Under the pieces are notes generated by a model that was given only the letters and a program-made list of their open reading frames with translations, did not search any database and was not told the DNA's origin. Source: Comamonadaceae bacterium (GTDB taxonomy: Bacteria; Pseudomonadota; Gammaproteobacteria; Burkholderiales; Burkholderiaceae_C). From it: a stretch of 19,364 nt of DNA. The DNA lies in assembly GCA_024642025.1 (NCBI GenBank), contig JAHEBY010000008.1, forward strand, positions 1-19,364, in the 5' to 3' direction. This document shows positions 7,377-15,013 of the stretch, in pieces; positions within the stretch are counted from its first letter, which is position 1; every line of letters starts with the position of its first letter. A program made the position numbers and the translations under genes.

Positions 7377-8334
7377 CCAGGGCAATGCCGTGTTTGACTT
7401 TCGTCGCGTGAATGGCTGCCTGCACCGCCAACAGGCAATCGTCCCGGTATCGCTCCAAATCTGCAATGCAGTGGCTTCCCAATTGGGCATTGGTTCCTTC
7501 CACGACCGCATCAATCAGAGATTCGGTCAACTCCGGCGCCTCGAGTTTTGTCCAGGGTAGTTTCAGTGCCGGGCCAAATTGAGCCATAAAATGCCGCATA
7601 CCTGCGTCACCCCCGGCAAGCGTGTAAGTCAGAAAGCTGCCCATAAAAGACCAGCGCAGCCCGGCGCCATAGCGGATGGCATCGTCGATCTCGCCAGTAC
7701 TGGCAACACCATCTTTGACCAGATGCAAGGCTTCGCGCCATATTGCCTCGAGCAAACGGTCTGCAATAAAGCCCGGTATTTCCTTGCGCACATGCAAAGG
7801 TCGCATGCCAATGGATTTGTAGACCTCAATGGCTGCACTCACCGCTTCAGCCGAGGTTCTTGAACCGCCTAAGACTTCGACCAGTGGCAAAAGGTACACC
7901 GGATTGAACGGGTGGCCAACCAGGCAGCGCTCCGGGTATTTCGCCTGCGCGTAAAACTCGGAGGGCAACAAGCCGGATGTTGACGACGCAATCAGCACAT
8001 CGGGCCGCGCGGCTGAACTGATTTTCATGTGCAAATCAATTTTCAAATCAAACCGCTCGGGCGCACTTTCCTGAACAAAGTCCGCCTGCGCGACGCAATC
8101 CTCAAGTGTCGACTCAAATCTCAATCGGCTCTGCGATGCGCCAGGCTTGAGCCCCTGTTTTTCCAGAGCACTCCAAGCGTTGCTGACACGTTGACGCAAT
8201 TGCGCTTCAGCACCCGAAGCTGGATCCCATGCGACCACGTCAAGCCCGTTGGCCAGGGCCCTTGCTACCCAACCGCTGCCGATAACGCCGCTACCTAAAG
8301 CAGCCAAAGTTTTGATTTTGGTGACAAACGGCAC
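7369..8334 (-). CDS. cdhA: L-carnitine dehydrogenase (3-hydroxyacyl-CoA dehydrogenase family)
   Basis: This cytoplasmic enzyme oxidises L-carnitine to 3-dehydrocarnitine with NAD+. It has 321 residues, the usual length of the family. The Rossmann motif GSGVIGSG (14-21) is followed by Asp37 in AWDP, which binds the NAD ribose. STSG lies at 118-121, and the catalytic-site block GHPFNPVYLLPLVEV (140-154) carries the His141-Glu153 pair. A C-terminal helical domain follows (IPGFIADRL). Neighbours fix the substrate: BKACE upstream and betainyl-CoA thioesterase downstream. The start codon is GTG at 8332-8334 with AGGAG at 8340-8344 and a 5-base spacer. Without this context it could be read as lambda-crystallin or a hydroxybutyryl-CoA dehydrogenase. 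Confidence 0.9.
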   Translation of the reverse strand: MPFVTKIKTLAALGSGVIGSGWVARALANGLDVVAWDPASGAEAQLRQRVSNAWSALEKQGLKPGASQSRLRFESTLEDCVAQADFVQESAPERFDLKIDLHMKISSAARPDVLIASSTSGLLPSEFYAQAKYPERCLVGHPFNPVYLLPLVEVLGGSRTSAEAVSAAIEVYKSIGMRPLHVRKEIPGFIADRLLEAIWREALHLVKDGVASTGEIDDAIRYGAGLRWSFMGSFLTYTLAGGDAGMRHFMAQFGPALKLPWTKLEAPELTESLIDAVVEGTNAQLGSHCIADLERYRDDCLLAVQAAIHATKVKHGIALDE

Positions 8335-8339
8335 ACAGT

Positions 8340-8344
8340 CTCCT
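8340..8344 (-). promoter_or_regulatory. Ribosome binding site for the cdhA GTG start
   Basis: AGGAG on the minus strand, 5 bases before GTG at 8334. It supports the non-ATG start, which also places the Rossmann glycine motif at the normal distance from the N-terminus. Confidence 0.6.
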
Positions 8345-8370
8345 AGTGGTGATTCAGTGAAACGGAGGAA

Positions 8371-9258
8371 TCAGGCACGTTTTTTCAGCCCCATCTTGAC
8401 GCGCCCCTCGGCGGGCGTCATCGGCTTGGCGCCCATGCACCGCAATAGCTCGACCACTCGCTCAACCAAGGAGCCATTTGTTGCTGGCACACCCTTTTCT
8501 AGCCACAGGTTGTCCTCCAGCCCAACGCGGACATTCCCCCCTAACAAAACCGCCTGGGCTGCCATGGGCATTTGCATGCGCCCGATACCAAACGCTGCCC
8601 AAGTAACACCCGGCATCAGGTTATCGACCATGGCTTTCATTGTGGTGGTATCGGCAGGCGCCCCCCAAGGTATGCCCAGGCACAATTGAAAGATGGGGTC
8701 TTTGAGCAAGCCTTCCTTGATCATCTGATTCGCGAACCATAAATGGCCCGTATCGAATATTTCCAGCTCCGCCTTGACGCCCAGCTCCGTAATGCGTTTG
8801 GCACCCGCCCGTAACGCGGCCGGCGTTGACACATAAATCGTGTCACCATCGCCAAAGTTCAGCGTACCGCAATCCAGCGTGCAAATATCAGGCAGCAGCG
8901 ATTCAACATGCACCAACCGCGTCAGCGGCCCCACCAGGTCCGTGCCAGGCCCAAAATCGGTCGGCCTTTCGCCAGCGCCTATTTCCAGGTCGCCACCCAT
9001 ACCCGCCGTGAGGTTGACGATGATGTCCACACCAGAATCACGTATGCGCTCCATCACTTCGCGGTAAAGGGAAGGGTCCCGGCTTCCTTTGCCGGTTTTT
9101 GGGTCGCGCACATGGCAATGTGCCACGGTCGCGCCAGCCCGCGCCGCCTCCACTGCCGCCGCCGCAATTTGCTCAGGAGTTACTGGAATGGCGGGGTGCT
9201 TGTCGACGGTGTCCCCTGCGCCTGTCACGGCACAGGTAATGATGACATTGTGGTTCAT
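8371..9258 (-). CDS. cdhC: BKACE family 3-dehydrocarnitine cleavage enzyme
   Basis: This is a beta-keto acid cleavage enzyme (BKACE, formerly DUF849), 295 residues, full length. In carnitine breakdown it reacts 3-dehydrocarnitine with acetyl-CoA to give betainyl-CoA and acetoacetate. Visible landmarks are VIITCAVTGAGD at the N-terminus, the metal-binding pair His47/His49 in HCHVRDP, VNLTAGMG, LDCGTLNFG, EIFDTGHL, LGIPWGAPAD and GLEDN (Glu248, the likely third metal ligand). BKACE enzymes differ in substrate, but the carnitine dehydrogenase immediately downstream makes dehydrocarnitine much the best choice. It is the first gene of the operon, 36 bases before cdhA. The ATG at 9256-9258 has no good Shine-Dalgarno sequence, which is unusual for the lead gene. 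Confidence 0.9.
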   Translation of the reverse strand: MNHNVIITCAVTGAGDTVDKHPAIPVTPEQIAAAAVEAARAGATVAHCHVRDPKTGKGSRDPSLYREVMERIRDSGVDIIVNLTAGMGGDLEIGAGERPTDFGPGTDLVGPLTRLVHVESLLPDICTLDCGTLNFGDGDTIYVSTPAALRAGAKRITELGVKAELEIFDTGHLWFANQMIKEGLLKDPIFQLCLGIPWGAPADTTTMKAMVDNLMPGVTWAAFGIGRMQMPMAAQAVLLGGNVRVGLEDNLWLEKGVPATNGSLVERVVELLRCMGAKPMTPAEGRVKMGLKKRA

Positions 9259-9375
9259 TGAAATTACGGGTTGGGTAAAAAATCGACAAGGAAATTGACC
9301 TGTTCACGTCGCGCTTTGCACACGAATTGACATTGAAATATGTTACCTTGTGGCCACTGAATTCCGGACTGAATC
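9259..9375. promoter_or_regulatory. Divergent promoter region between cdhCAB and the MFS-GMC operon
   Basis: This 117-bp gap separates two divergent operons and must carry both promoters. A weak plus-strand promoter is TTTGCA at 9315-9320 with TATGTT at 9339-9344, spacer 18. The heptamer AATTGAC occurs at 9293-9299 and 9325-9331, 32 bases apart (about three helical turns), and may be a regulator site. No regulator gene is adjacent to either operon. Confidence 0.4.
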
Positions 9376-10647
9376 TTGAACAAATTTGTGATTTCTCTGA
9401 CCGCTTTGCTCAGCGGCGTGGGCATGCTGGTGGTGGGAACGGGACTGATGTTTGCAGCCATTGGTGCCCAGGCTGCGATTGCCGCCTTTTCGAGCCTGAC
9501 CACCGGTTTGGTCATGTCGGCCTATTTTGCCGGTGTAATTTACGGCACTTTCGCGTGCCCCATCGTCATCCGCAAGGTTGGGCATATACGAGCCTTCGCT
9601 GCGATGGCTTCCGTGGCTTCCACGCTGCCCCTGCTACATGCCTTGTGGCTGAATCCCTGGTTTTGGGGAGGCCTTCGTTTCGTCACCGGCTTATGCCTGG
9701 TTGGCCTTTATCTGGTGGTTGAAAGCTGGCTCAACGTTGTGGCGCCCAGCGCTCAGCGAGGCAAGGTGTTTGCCGTATACATGGTGGTCAACACCGTGGC
9801 ACTGGCATTGGGCCAATGGTTGATCCTGGTTGGCGACCGCTCCGGCTTCGTGCCGTTCGTCATGGTATCCGTGCTGTTTTCGTTTGCATTGTTGCCGATC
9901 ACGCTCACGCCGGTCGACCAGCCGGTCGTCACTGAAGCACCCCACTTCAGCCTGATCGAGTTGTTTTCAATTTCACCCATTGGGGTAATTGGTGCCATTG
10001 TGTCCGGCATGCTCAGCGGGCCATTGCTCGGTCTTGGCCATGTATTTGGGCAAGGTGTCGGGTTCAGTGAGGCGGGTATTGCCACATTCATGGCCGCGAC
10101 TATTTTGGGCGGCGCCGTCTTTCAGTGGCCAGTAGGACATTACTCGGACACGCACGACCGGCGATGGGTGCTGTTCTGGGTTTCAGTGAGTTGTGCCTGT
10201 GTAGCCGGAGTTGGCTACTGGCTGGCGCGTGATTACGAGGGCTACCTGATCCTGCTGGGCGTGGTGTTCGGTGGACTGGCGTTTACAGTCTACGGCATCA
10301 GCGTGGCGCACGTGAATGACCTGGTTGACCGCTCCAAGGTACTGGAGGTGACCGGTGGACTATTGCTTTTGAATGGTGTTGGCGCAACCATTGGCCCCAC
10401 CCTCGCAGGTGGCCTCATGGATTTCAACGGCCCAGAAAGCCTGATGCTCTATTTTGCGGCGGTGCTCGGCGCGCTCGGCCTGGTCGCGCTCTATTACATA
10501 CGGCAACGCCCGCTCAATCGCGGCGAACCCGGACAAAAATCAGACTATGTGGTCATGGGTAGCGGTTCGCAAGCCGTCCTGCAAATGGACCCCAGGGCGC
10601 CAGAGTCGGAGTTTCAACAACCCGGACCCGGATCATCACGACATTGA
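9376..10647 (+). CDS. MFS transporter, YcaD-like
   Basis: This is a 12-helix major facilitator of the YcaD type in the inner membrane, 423 residues. The core, residues 1-375, is almost continuous hydrophobic helices. The segment GLRFVTGLCLVGLYLVVESW, with a charged ESWLN end, is typical of this subgroup, as is QWPVGHYSDTHDRR in the second half. The last 48 residues form a hydrophilic cytoplasmic tail including VVMGSGSQAVLQMDPR. The start is a TTG at 9376: an in-frame TGA at 9370-9372 rules out anything longer, and later starts would cut the first helix. The ribosome site is weak. It lies 20 bases ahead of the GMC gene, so it probably imports the substrate of that operon; substrate unknown. 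Confidence 0.87.
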   Translation: MNKFVISLTALLSGVGMLVVGTGLMFAAIGAQAAIAAFSSLTTGLVMSAYFAGVIYGTFACPIVIRKVGHIRAFAAMASVASTLPLLHALWLNPWFWGGLRFVTGLCLVGLYLVVESWLNVVAPSAQRGKVFAVYMVVNTVALALGQWLILVGDRSGFVPFVMVSVLFSFALLPITLTPVDQPVVTEAPHFSLIELFSISPIGVIGAIVSGMLSGPLLGLGHVFGQGVGFSEAGIATFMAATILGGAVFQWPVGHYSDTHDRRWVLFWVSVSCACVAGVGYWLARDYEGYLILLGVVFGGLAFTVYGISVAHVNDLVDRSKVLEVTGGLLLLNGVGATIGPTLAGGLMDFNGPESLMLYFAAVLGALGLVALYYIRQRPLNRGEPGQKSDYVVMGSGSQAVLQMDPRAPESEFQQPGPGSSRH

Positions 10648-10667
10648 GGTCAATTTCAAGTACGAAT

Positions 10668-12308
10668 ATGGCTGTTGAAAAAACCTTCGATTACATCGTC
10701 GTGGGCGGCGGTTCCGCAGGTTGTGTCATGGCGGACCGCCTTAGCGCGGGTGGCAAGCACACGGTGCTGGTTCTAGAGGCAGGAGGATCAGACCGCCGCC
10801 TGTGGATCAATATGCCCATCGGCTACGGCAAGACGTTTTACGACGAACGCGTGAACTGGAAATTTCAGTCTGAGCCCGAACCCGAATTGAAAGACCGCAC
10901 TATCTACTTTCCACGTGGCAAAGTAGTGGGTGGCTCCAGCTCCATCAACGCCATGGTGTATTGCCGCGGGTTGCCCGCCGACTTCGACGACTGGGCCCAA
11001 CTGGGCAATGCCGGTTGGTCATGGTCTGACGTGCGGCCGGTTTACGAGCGTCTCGAGCGCCGGGTTGATGCACAAGGTCGACTTTCAGGGGCTGGTGGTG
11101 GTTCGTTGTTTGTCAGCGATGTCAGCAAACAGCTTCACCCAATAGAGAAGCATTTCTTTTCAGGAGCGCGTGAATCTGGGCTGCAAGTGACAGAGGACTT
11201 CAATGGTCCACATCCCGAAGGCGTCGGGCGCTATCAAATCAATACCCGCCGCGGCATGCGCTGGTCTGCCGCTGATGCCTACCTGCGCCCCGCGCTCAAG
11301 CGCCCAAACGTCACACTCATGACAAACGCGCGCGTGAATCGCATCTTGTTTGATGGGCGCAAAGCTGTTGGCGTGACGTACAACCTGGATGGAGCGGCCG
11401 CCGGCACCTCCATGACGGCTCTGGCCAGCAGGGCGGTGATTTTGAGCGCCGGCGCTGTGCAAAGCCCGCAATTGCTGCAGTTGTCCGGTGTGGGTCCGGG
11501 CGCACTGCTGCAACAACTGGGCATTCCGGTCGTGCTGGCCAGCAGTGTCGTAGGCGGCAACCTGCAAGACCATCTGGCCATGAGCTATTACTACAAGGCG
11601 ACACAACCCACACTCAACAACGTGCTGAGCACATGGTGGGGGCGACTGCGAGTGGGCCTGCAATACGCGACAACGTTGTCCGGGCCGTTAAGCATCAGCG
11701 TCAACCAGCTGGGCGGCTTCGTCAAGTCGGAAGCCACTCTGGACCGGCCCGACACCCAGCTGTATTGCAACCCGGTCACCTACACGTTGGCGCCATCATC
11801 CAAAGGCACCCAGATCGTGCCGGACTCATTCGCAGGCTTTATCCTGTGCTTCCAGCCGTGCCGGCCAATGAGCCGCGGGCGTATTGACATTGTGAGCCCG
11901 AGTGTGGAAACGCCCCCGGCCATTCGACCAAATTACCTGTCGCACGTTGACGATATTCAAGCCGCCCTGCGAGGCGCCAAGCTTATTCAACGCTTGAGCC
12001 GGACACCCGCACTGCGCGGTCTGATCAAGGAACGCATGACGCCCGACCTTGAAACCATGGACGACACCGCGATGATCGACGACTTTCGCGCGCGAGCCAG
12101 CACCTGTTACCACCCGGTAGGCACCTGCATGATGGGTTCAGACCCCAGCCAGTCTGTGGTCGACGCAAACCTCAAGGTGCACGGGCTGGAAAATATCTAT
12201 GTCATTGATGCCTCAGTATTTCCAACGGTCACTTCAGGCAACACCCACGCACCGACCACCATGGTGGCGCACAAGGCAGCAGATGTCATGCTTCGCGCAA
12301 ATCCGTAA
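10668..12308 (+). CDS. GMC family FAD-dependent alcohol/choline dehydrogenase
   Basis: This is a 546-residue glucose-methanol-choline family flavoprotein that oxidises an alcohol to an aldehyde or ketone. It has the FAD-binding motif VVGGGSAGC (11-19) and the first GMC signature around GKVVGGSSSINAMVYCRG. The second is GAVQSPQLLQLSGVGP. The active-site His482 lies in YHPVGTCMMG and the partner Asn525 in TSGNTHAP. All key residues are present. It resembles choline dehydrogenase and AlkJ-type alcohol dehydrogenases, and I cannot separate these by eye. I chose the ATG at 10668; a TTG at 10644 would add eight poor residues overlapping the MFS stop. It is followed after 30 bases by the enolase-superfamily gene. 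Confidence 0.9.
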   Translation: MAVEKTFDYIVVGGGSAGCVMADRLSAGGKHTVLVLEAGGSDRRLWINMPIGYGKTFYDERVNWKFQSEPEPELKDRTIYFPRGKVVGGSSSINAMVYCRGLPADFDDWAQLGNAGWSWSDVRPVYERLERRVDAQGRLSGAGGGSLFVSDVSKQLHPIEKHFFSGARESGLQVTEDFNGPHPEGVGRYQINTRRGMRWSAADAYLRPALKRPNVTLMTNARVNRILFDGRKAVGVTYNLDGAAAGTSMTALASRAVILSAGAVQSPQLLQLSGVGPGALLQQLGIPVVLASSVVGGNLQDHLAMSYYYKATQPTLNNVLSTWWGRLRVGLQYATTLSGPLSISVNQLGGFVKSEATLDRPDTQLYCNPVTYTLAPSSKGTQIVPDSFAGFILCFQPCRPMSRGRIDIVSPSVETPPAIRPNYLSHVDDIQAALRGAKLIQRLSRTPALRGLIKERMTPDLETMDDTAMIDDFRARASTCYHPVGTCMMGSDPSQSVVDANLKVHGLENIYVIDASVFPTVTSGNTHAPTTMVAHKAADVMLRANP

Positions 12309-12326
12309 ACCATTGCCATCGAACTC

Positions 12327-12331
12327 AGGAG
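12327..12331 (+). promoter_or_regulatory. Ribosome binding site for the enolase-superfamily gene
   Basis: AGGAG with a 7-base spacer to ATG at 12339. It is the best Shine-Dalgarno sequence in this operon. Confidence 0.6.
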
Positions 12332-12338
12332 CCAGCGA

Positions 12339-13532
12339 ATGAAACTCGAATCCATAAAGACTTTTGTTGTCGGTAACCCGCCACCCAGTTTTGGCGGGCG
12401 CTACTTTGTCTTCGTCAAAATTCGCACGGCCTGCGGAATCGAGGGGGTGGGCGAAGCCTACGCCGCCACATTCAGCCCGCAGGTGGTTGCCGCCATGGCC
12501 GAAGACCTGTTTACTCGGGTCTTTGCTGGCCAGGACCCAATGCAGATTGAAACTCTATGGCGGCGTGCCTACGGCGAAGGCTTTTCGTTGCGTCCCGACA
12601 TTTCGCTGATGGGCGTTTTGAGCGCGCTGGAAATGGCCTGCTGGGACATTACCGGCAAGGCACTGGATCAGCCCATCTACAACTTGCTTGGCGGCCTGGC
12701 AAACCCGCGTCTGCGCAGCTACACCTACCTGTATCCGGATGAAAACGAAGACGAGTCGTTTTATGGCGACCCGATACGCTCTGCGGAGCGCGCTGCCATC
12801 TACGTCAAGCAAGGGTTTACCGCCGTCAAGTTTGATCCGGTGGGCGGTTACTCTTCGTTTGACCCTCGCCAACCCACATTGGAGCGCATGGACATGTCCG
12901 AGCGCTTTTGCAAGTTGGTGCGTGAGGCCGTGGGCGACAAGGCCGACATTCTGTTTGGCACCCATGGGCAGTTCACCGTGTCGGGCGCCAAACGGTTGGC
13001 GCGTCGCCTTGAAAAGTACGACCCGCTGTGGTTTGAAGAGCCCACGCCACCTGAGCGCCCCGAGCTGATGGCCGAAGTGGCCCGGCACACCAGTATTCCA
13101 GTAGCCACCGGCGAACGCCTTTGCACTAAATACGAATTTGCGCAAGTGCTGCAAACTGGCGCGGCCACCATCCTGCAGCCCAACCTTGGGCGTGTGGGTG
13201 GCATTCTGGAGGCCAAAAAAATCGCGGGTATGGCAGAAGCGCAATATGCGCAAGTGGCACCCCACCTGTATTGTGGACCGATTGTTGCGGCTGCCAACAT
13301 CCAGCTGGCTGCATGCATCCCCAACTTCCTGATTCTGGAGAGCATTCAGCAGTTGGGTGGGTTCCACGCCAAACTGCTCAAGACCAAAATTGAGTGGGCA
13401 GATGGCTACGTGATACCGAGCAAGGCGCCAGGCCTTGGCGTCGAGCTCAATGAGGAGGTCGCTTTGGCGCATCCGTATACCGGCAAAGGCCTGCACCTGG
13501 ACATGGCGCAGCATCCGCTCGGCTACTTCTGA
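12339..13532 (+). CDS. Enolase-superfamily (mandelate racemase/galactonate dehydratase-like) protein
   Basis: This is a 397-residue cytoplasmic protein with the two-domain enolase-superfamily layout: an N-terminal capping domain (about 1-120), then a TIM-like barrel. Members dehydrate or epimerise acid sugars and other carboxylates using Mg2+. Visible are ALEMACWDITGKALDQPIYN (96-115), the VKFDP strand with Lys164, WFEEPTPPE (231-239, Glu233 as ligand), ATGERL (256-261, Glu259) and APHLYCGP (307-314, base His309), which match the galactonate dehydratase subgroup. The strand that normally carries the first metal ligand reads ILFGTHGQ (204-211), so Gly207 appears to stand where Asp is expected, while His209 is kept. 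A dehydratase is the default reading; the substrate is unknown. Its stop overlaps a possible ALDH start (TGATG). Confidence 0.88.
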   Translation: MKLESIKTFVVGNPPPSFGGRYFVFVKIRTACGIEGVGEAYAATFSPQVVAAMAEDLFTRVFAGQDPMQIETLWRRAYGEGFSLRPDISLMGVLSALEMACWDITGKALDQPIYNLLGGLANPRLRSYTYLYPDENEDESFYGDPIRSAERAAIYVKQGFTAVKFDPVGGYSSFDPRQPTLERMDMSERFCKLVREAVGDKADILFGTHGQFTVSGAKRLARRLEKYDPLWFEEPTPPERPELMAEVARHTSIPVATGERLCTKYEFAQVLQTGAATILQPNLGRVGGILEAKKIAGMAEAQYAQVAPHLYCGPIVAAANIQLAACIPNFLILESIQQLGGFHAKLLKTKIEWADGYVIPSKAPGLGVELNEEVALAHPYTGKGLHLDMAQHPLGYF

Positions 13533-13567
13533 TGCCAACATCAAACCAAACCCATGACCGAGCAACC

Positions 13568-14998
13568 ATGAAAACGTACTTGAACTTCATTAGCAACGAA
13601 TGGGTCGCGTCTTCCGGCGCCAGCCCAATTGCCGTGTCCAACCCCGCTACCGAAGCCATCATGGGTCGCGTTACCGCGGCTAGCACCGCGCAGGCCTTGC
13701 AGGCTTGCGACGCCGCTGCCACAGCACAAATCGCGTGGCGCAAATTGTCAAGCGCAGAACGTGGCGTCCACCTGCACAAGCTGGCTAACGCCATCGAGGC
13801 GCGCAAGACCGCCATCGGTCAGGCGCTGGCGCTCGAATCTGGCAAGAGCCTGGAAGATGCCACCTTTGAAGCGGTTTACGCAGCTGAAATTACTCGCTAT
13901 CACGCCGAGTGGGCCCGCCGTGTGGAAGGCGAAATCATTCCCAGCGATTCCGCGCGTGAGAACCTCATGCTGCACCGCGAGCCCATGGGCGTGGTGGCCT
14001 GCCTGATCCCATTCAACTACCCGGTCTACACGCTGATGCGCAAGGTGGCACCAGCACTGATTACCGGTAACACCGTGGTGGTGCGCCCTAGCAACAACAC
14101 GCCATGCAGCGCGTTTGAAATTGCACAGGCGGTGCTGGATGCCGGGCTGCCACCGGGCGTAGTCAACATCATGACCATGGGGCATGACGAAGCGCAGGCT
14201 ATGTGCATACACCCCAAAGTGGCCATGATCACCCTGACCGGCGGCGTAGGCGCTGGGCGGCGCGTGCTGGAATACTCCAAAACCAATATCGCCAAATCAT
14301 CTCTTGAACTCGGCGGCAAAACACCAGCCATCGTGGCGCCAGACACTGACCTGGACCGCGCCGCTACTGACATCGTGCGCTCCAAAACCACCAACTGCGG
14401 CCAGTTGTGTACGGCTGTGGAGCGCGTCTATGTGCAGCGCGCGGTTCATGACACGCTGGTTGGCAAACTCAAGGCCCTGATGTCTGCCCGCAAGTTTGGC
14501 GACCGCGCTGAAGACGCGTCACGCATGGGGCCACTCATCAACGCCGAGAGCCGGCAGGCGATTCACGACATGGTCGGGCGGGCTGTTGCAGCCGGCGCCA
14601 AACTTGAATGCGGAGGCATGATGCCTGCCGGGCGAGGCTACTTCTATCCCCCAACCCTGCTGACGAATGTGCAGCAAAGCGCAGAGATCGTGCAGGAAGA
14701 AGTGTTTGGCCCGGTCCTGTGCGTGTTGCCTTACGACAGCTTTGACGACGCCCTGGCCATGGCCAGCGACCACCAGTTTGGCCTGGCCTCCGTGCTTTAC
14801 ACAGAGAACTACCGCCACGTCATGCAGGCCAGCAATGAAATTGAAGCAGGTGAGCTGTACATCAACCGCACCCCAGCCGACCCCTATCAGGGCTATCACG
14901 CGGGCTGGAAGCGCTCGGGTTTGGGCGGCGACGACGGCAAGCACGGCATGCTGGAATTCACCCAGACACGTCTGGTAGTGATGAACTATTCGTCGTAA
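13568..14998 (+). CDS. Aldehyde dehydrogenase, AldA (lactaldehyde/glycolaldehyde) type
   Basis: This NAD(P)-dependent aldehyde dehydrogenase has 476 residues from this start. It has Asn150 in PFNYP, the general base Glu247 in LELGGK, the catalytic Cys281 in NCGQLCTAVERVYV, EEVFGPVL, and an ending (YHAGWKRSGLGG, then DGKHG) that closely recalls E. coli AldA. The cofactor strand reads VVRPSNNTP (171-179), where VVKPSExTP is usual, so the common Lys and Glu are Arg173 and Asn176. I prefer the ATG at 13568 because MKTYLNFISNEW is the family opening. An ATG at 13532 overlapping the previous stop by one base would add 12 unconserved residues and may be used through coupling. It is the last gene of the MFS-GMC-enolase operon and would oxidise an aldehyde made in that pathway. 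Confidence 0.9.
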   Translation: MKTYLNFISNEWVASSGASPIAVSNPATEAIMGRVTAASTAQALQACDAAATAQIAWRKLSSAERGVHLHKLANAIEARKTAIGQALALESGKSLEDATFEAVYAAEITRYHAEWARRVEGEIIPSDSARENLMLHREPMGVVACLIPFNYPVYTLMRKVAPALITGNTVVVRPSNNTPCSAFEIAQAVLDAGLPPGVVNIMTMGHDEAQAMCIHPKVAMITLTGGVGAGRRVLEYSKTNIAKSSLELGGKTPAIVAPDTDLDRAATDIVRSKTTNCGQLCTAVERVYVQRAVHDTLVGKLKALMSARKFGDRAEDASRMGPLINAESRQAIHDMVGRAVAAGAKLECGGMMPAGRGYFYPPTLLTNVQQSAEIVQEEVFGPVLCVLPYDSFDDALAMASDHQFGLASVLYTENYRHVMQASNEIEAGELYINRTPADPYQGYHAGWKRSGLGGDDGKHGMLEFTQTRLVVMNYSS

Positions 14999-15013
14999 TT
15001 TCCTGGCGAATTC

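Noticed and set aside
7377..7514. Upstream extension of cdhB
   Set aside because: The extension reads through the end of cdhA in another frame, giving Trp/Arg-rich sequence. The hotdog domain begins after the ATG at 7376.
12555..13565. Minus-strand open frame of 336 codons
   Set aside because: It is antisense to the enolase-superfamily gene, which has clear motifs and a good ribosome site. No family features are visible in the shadow.
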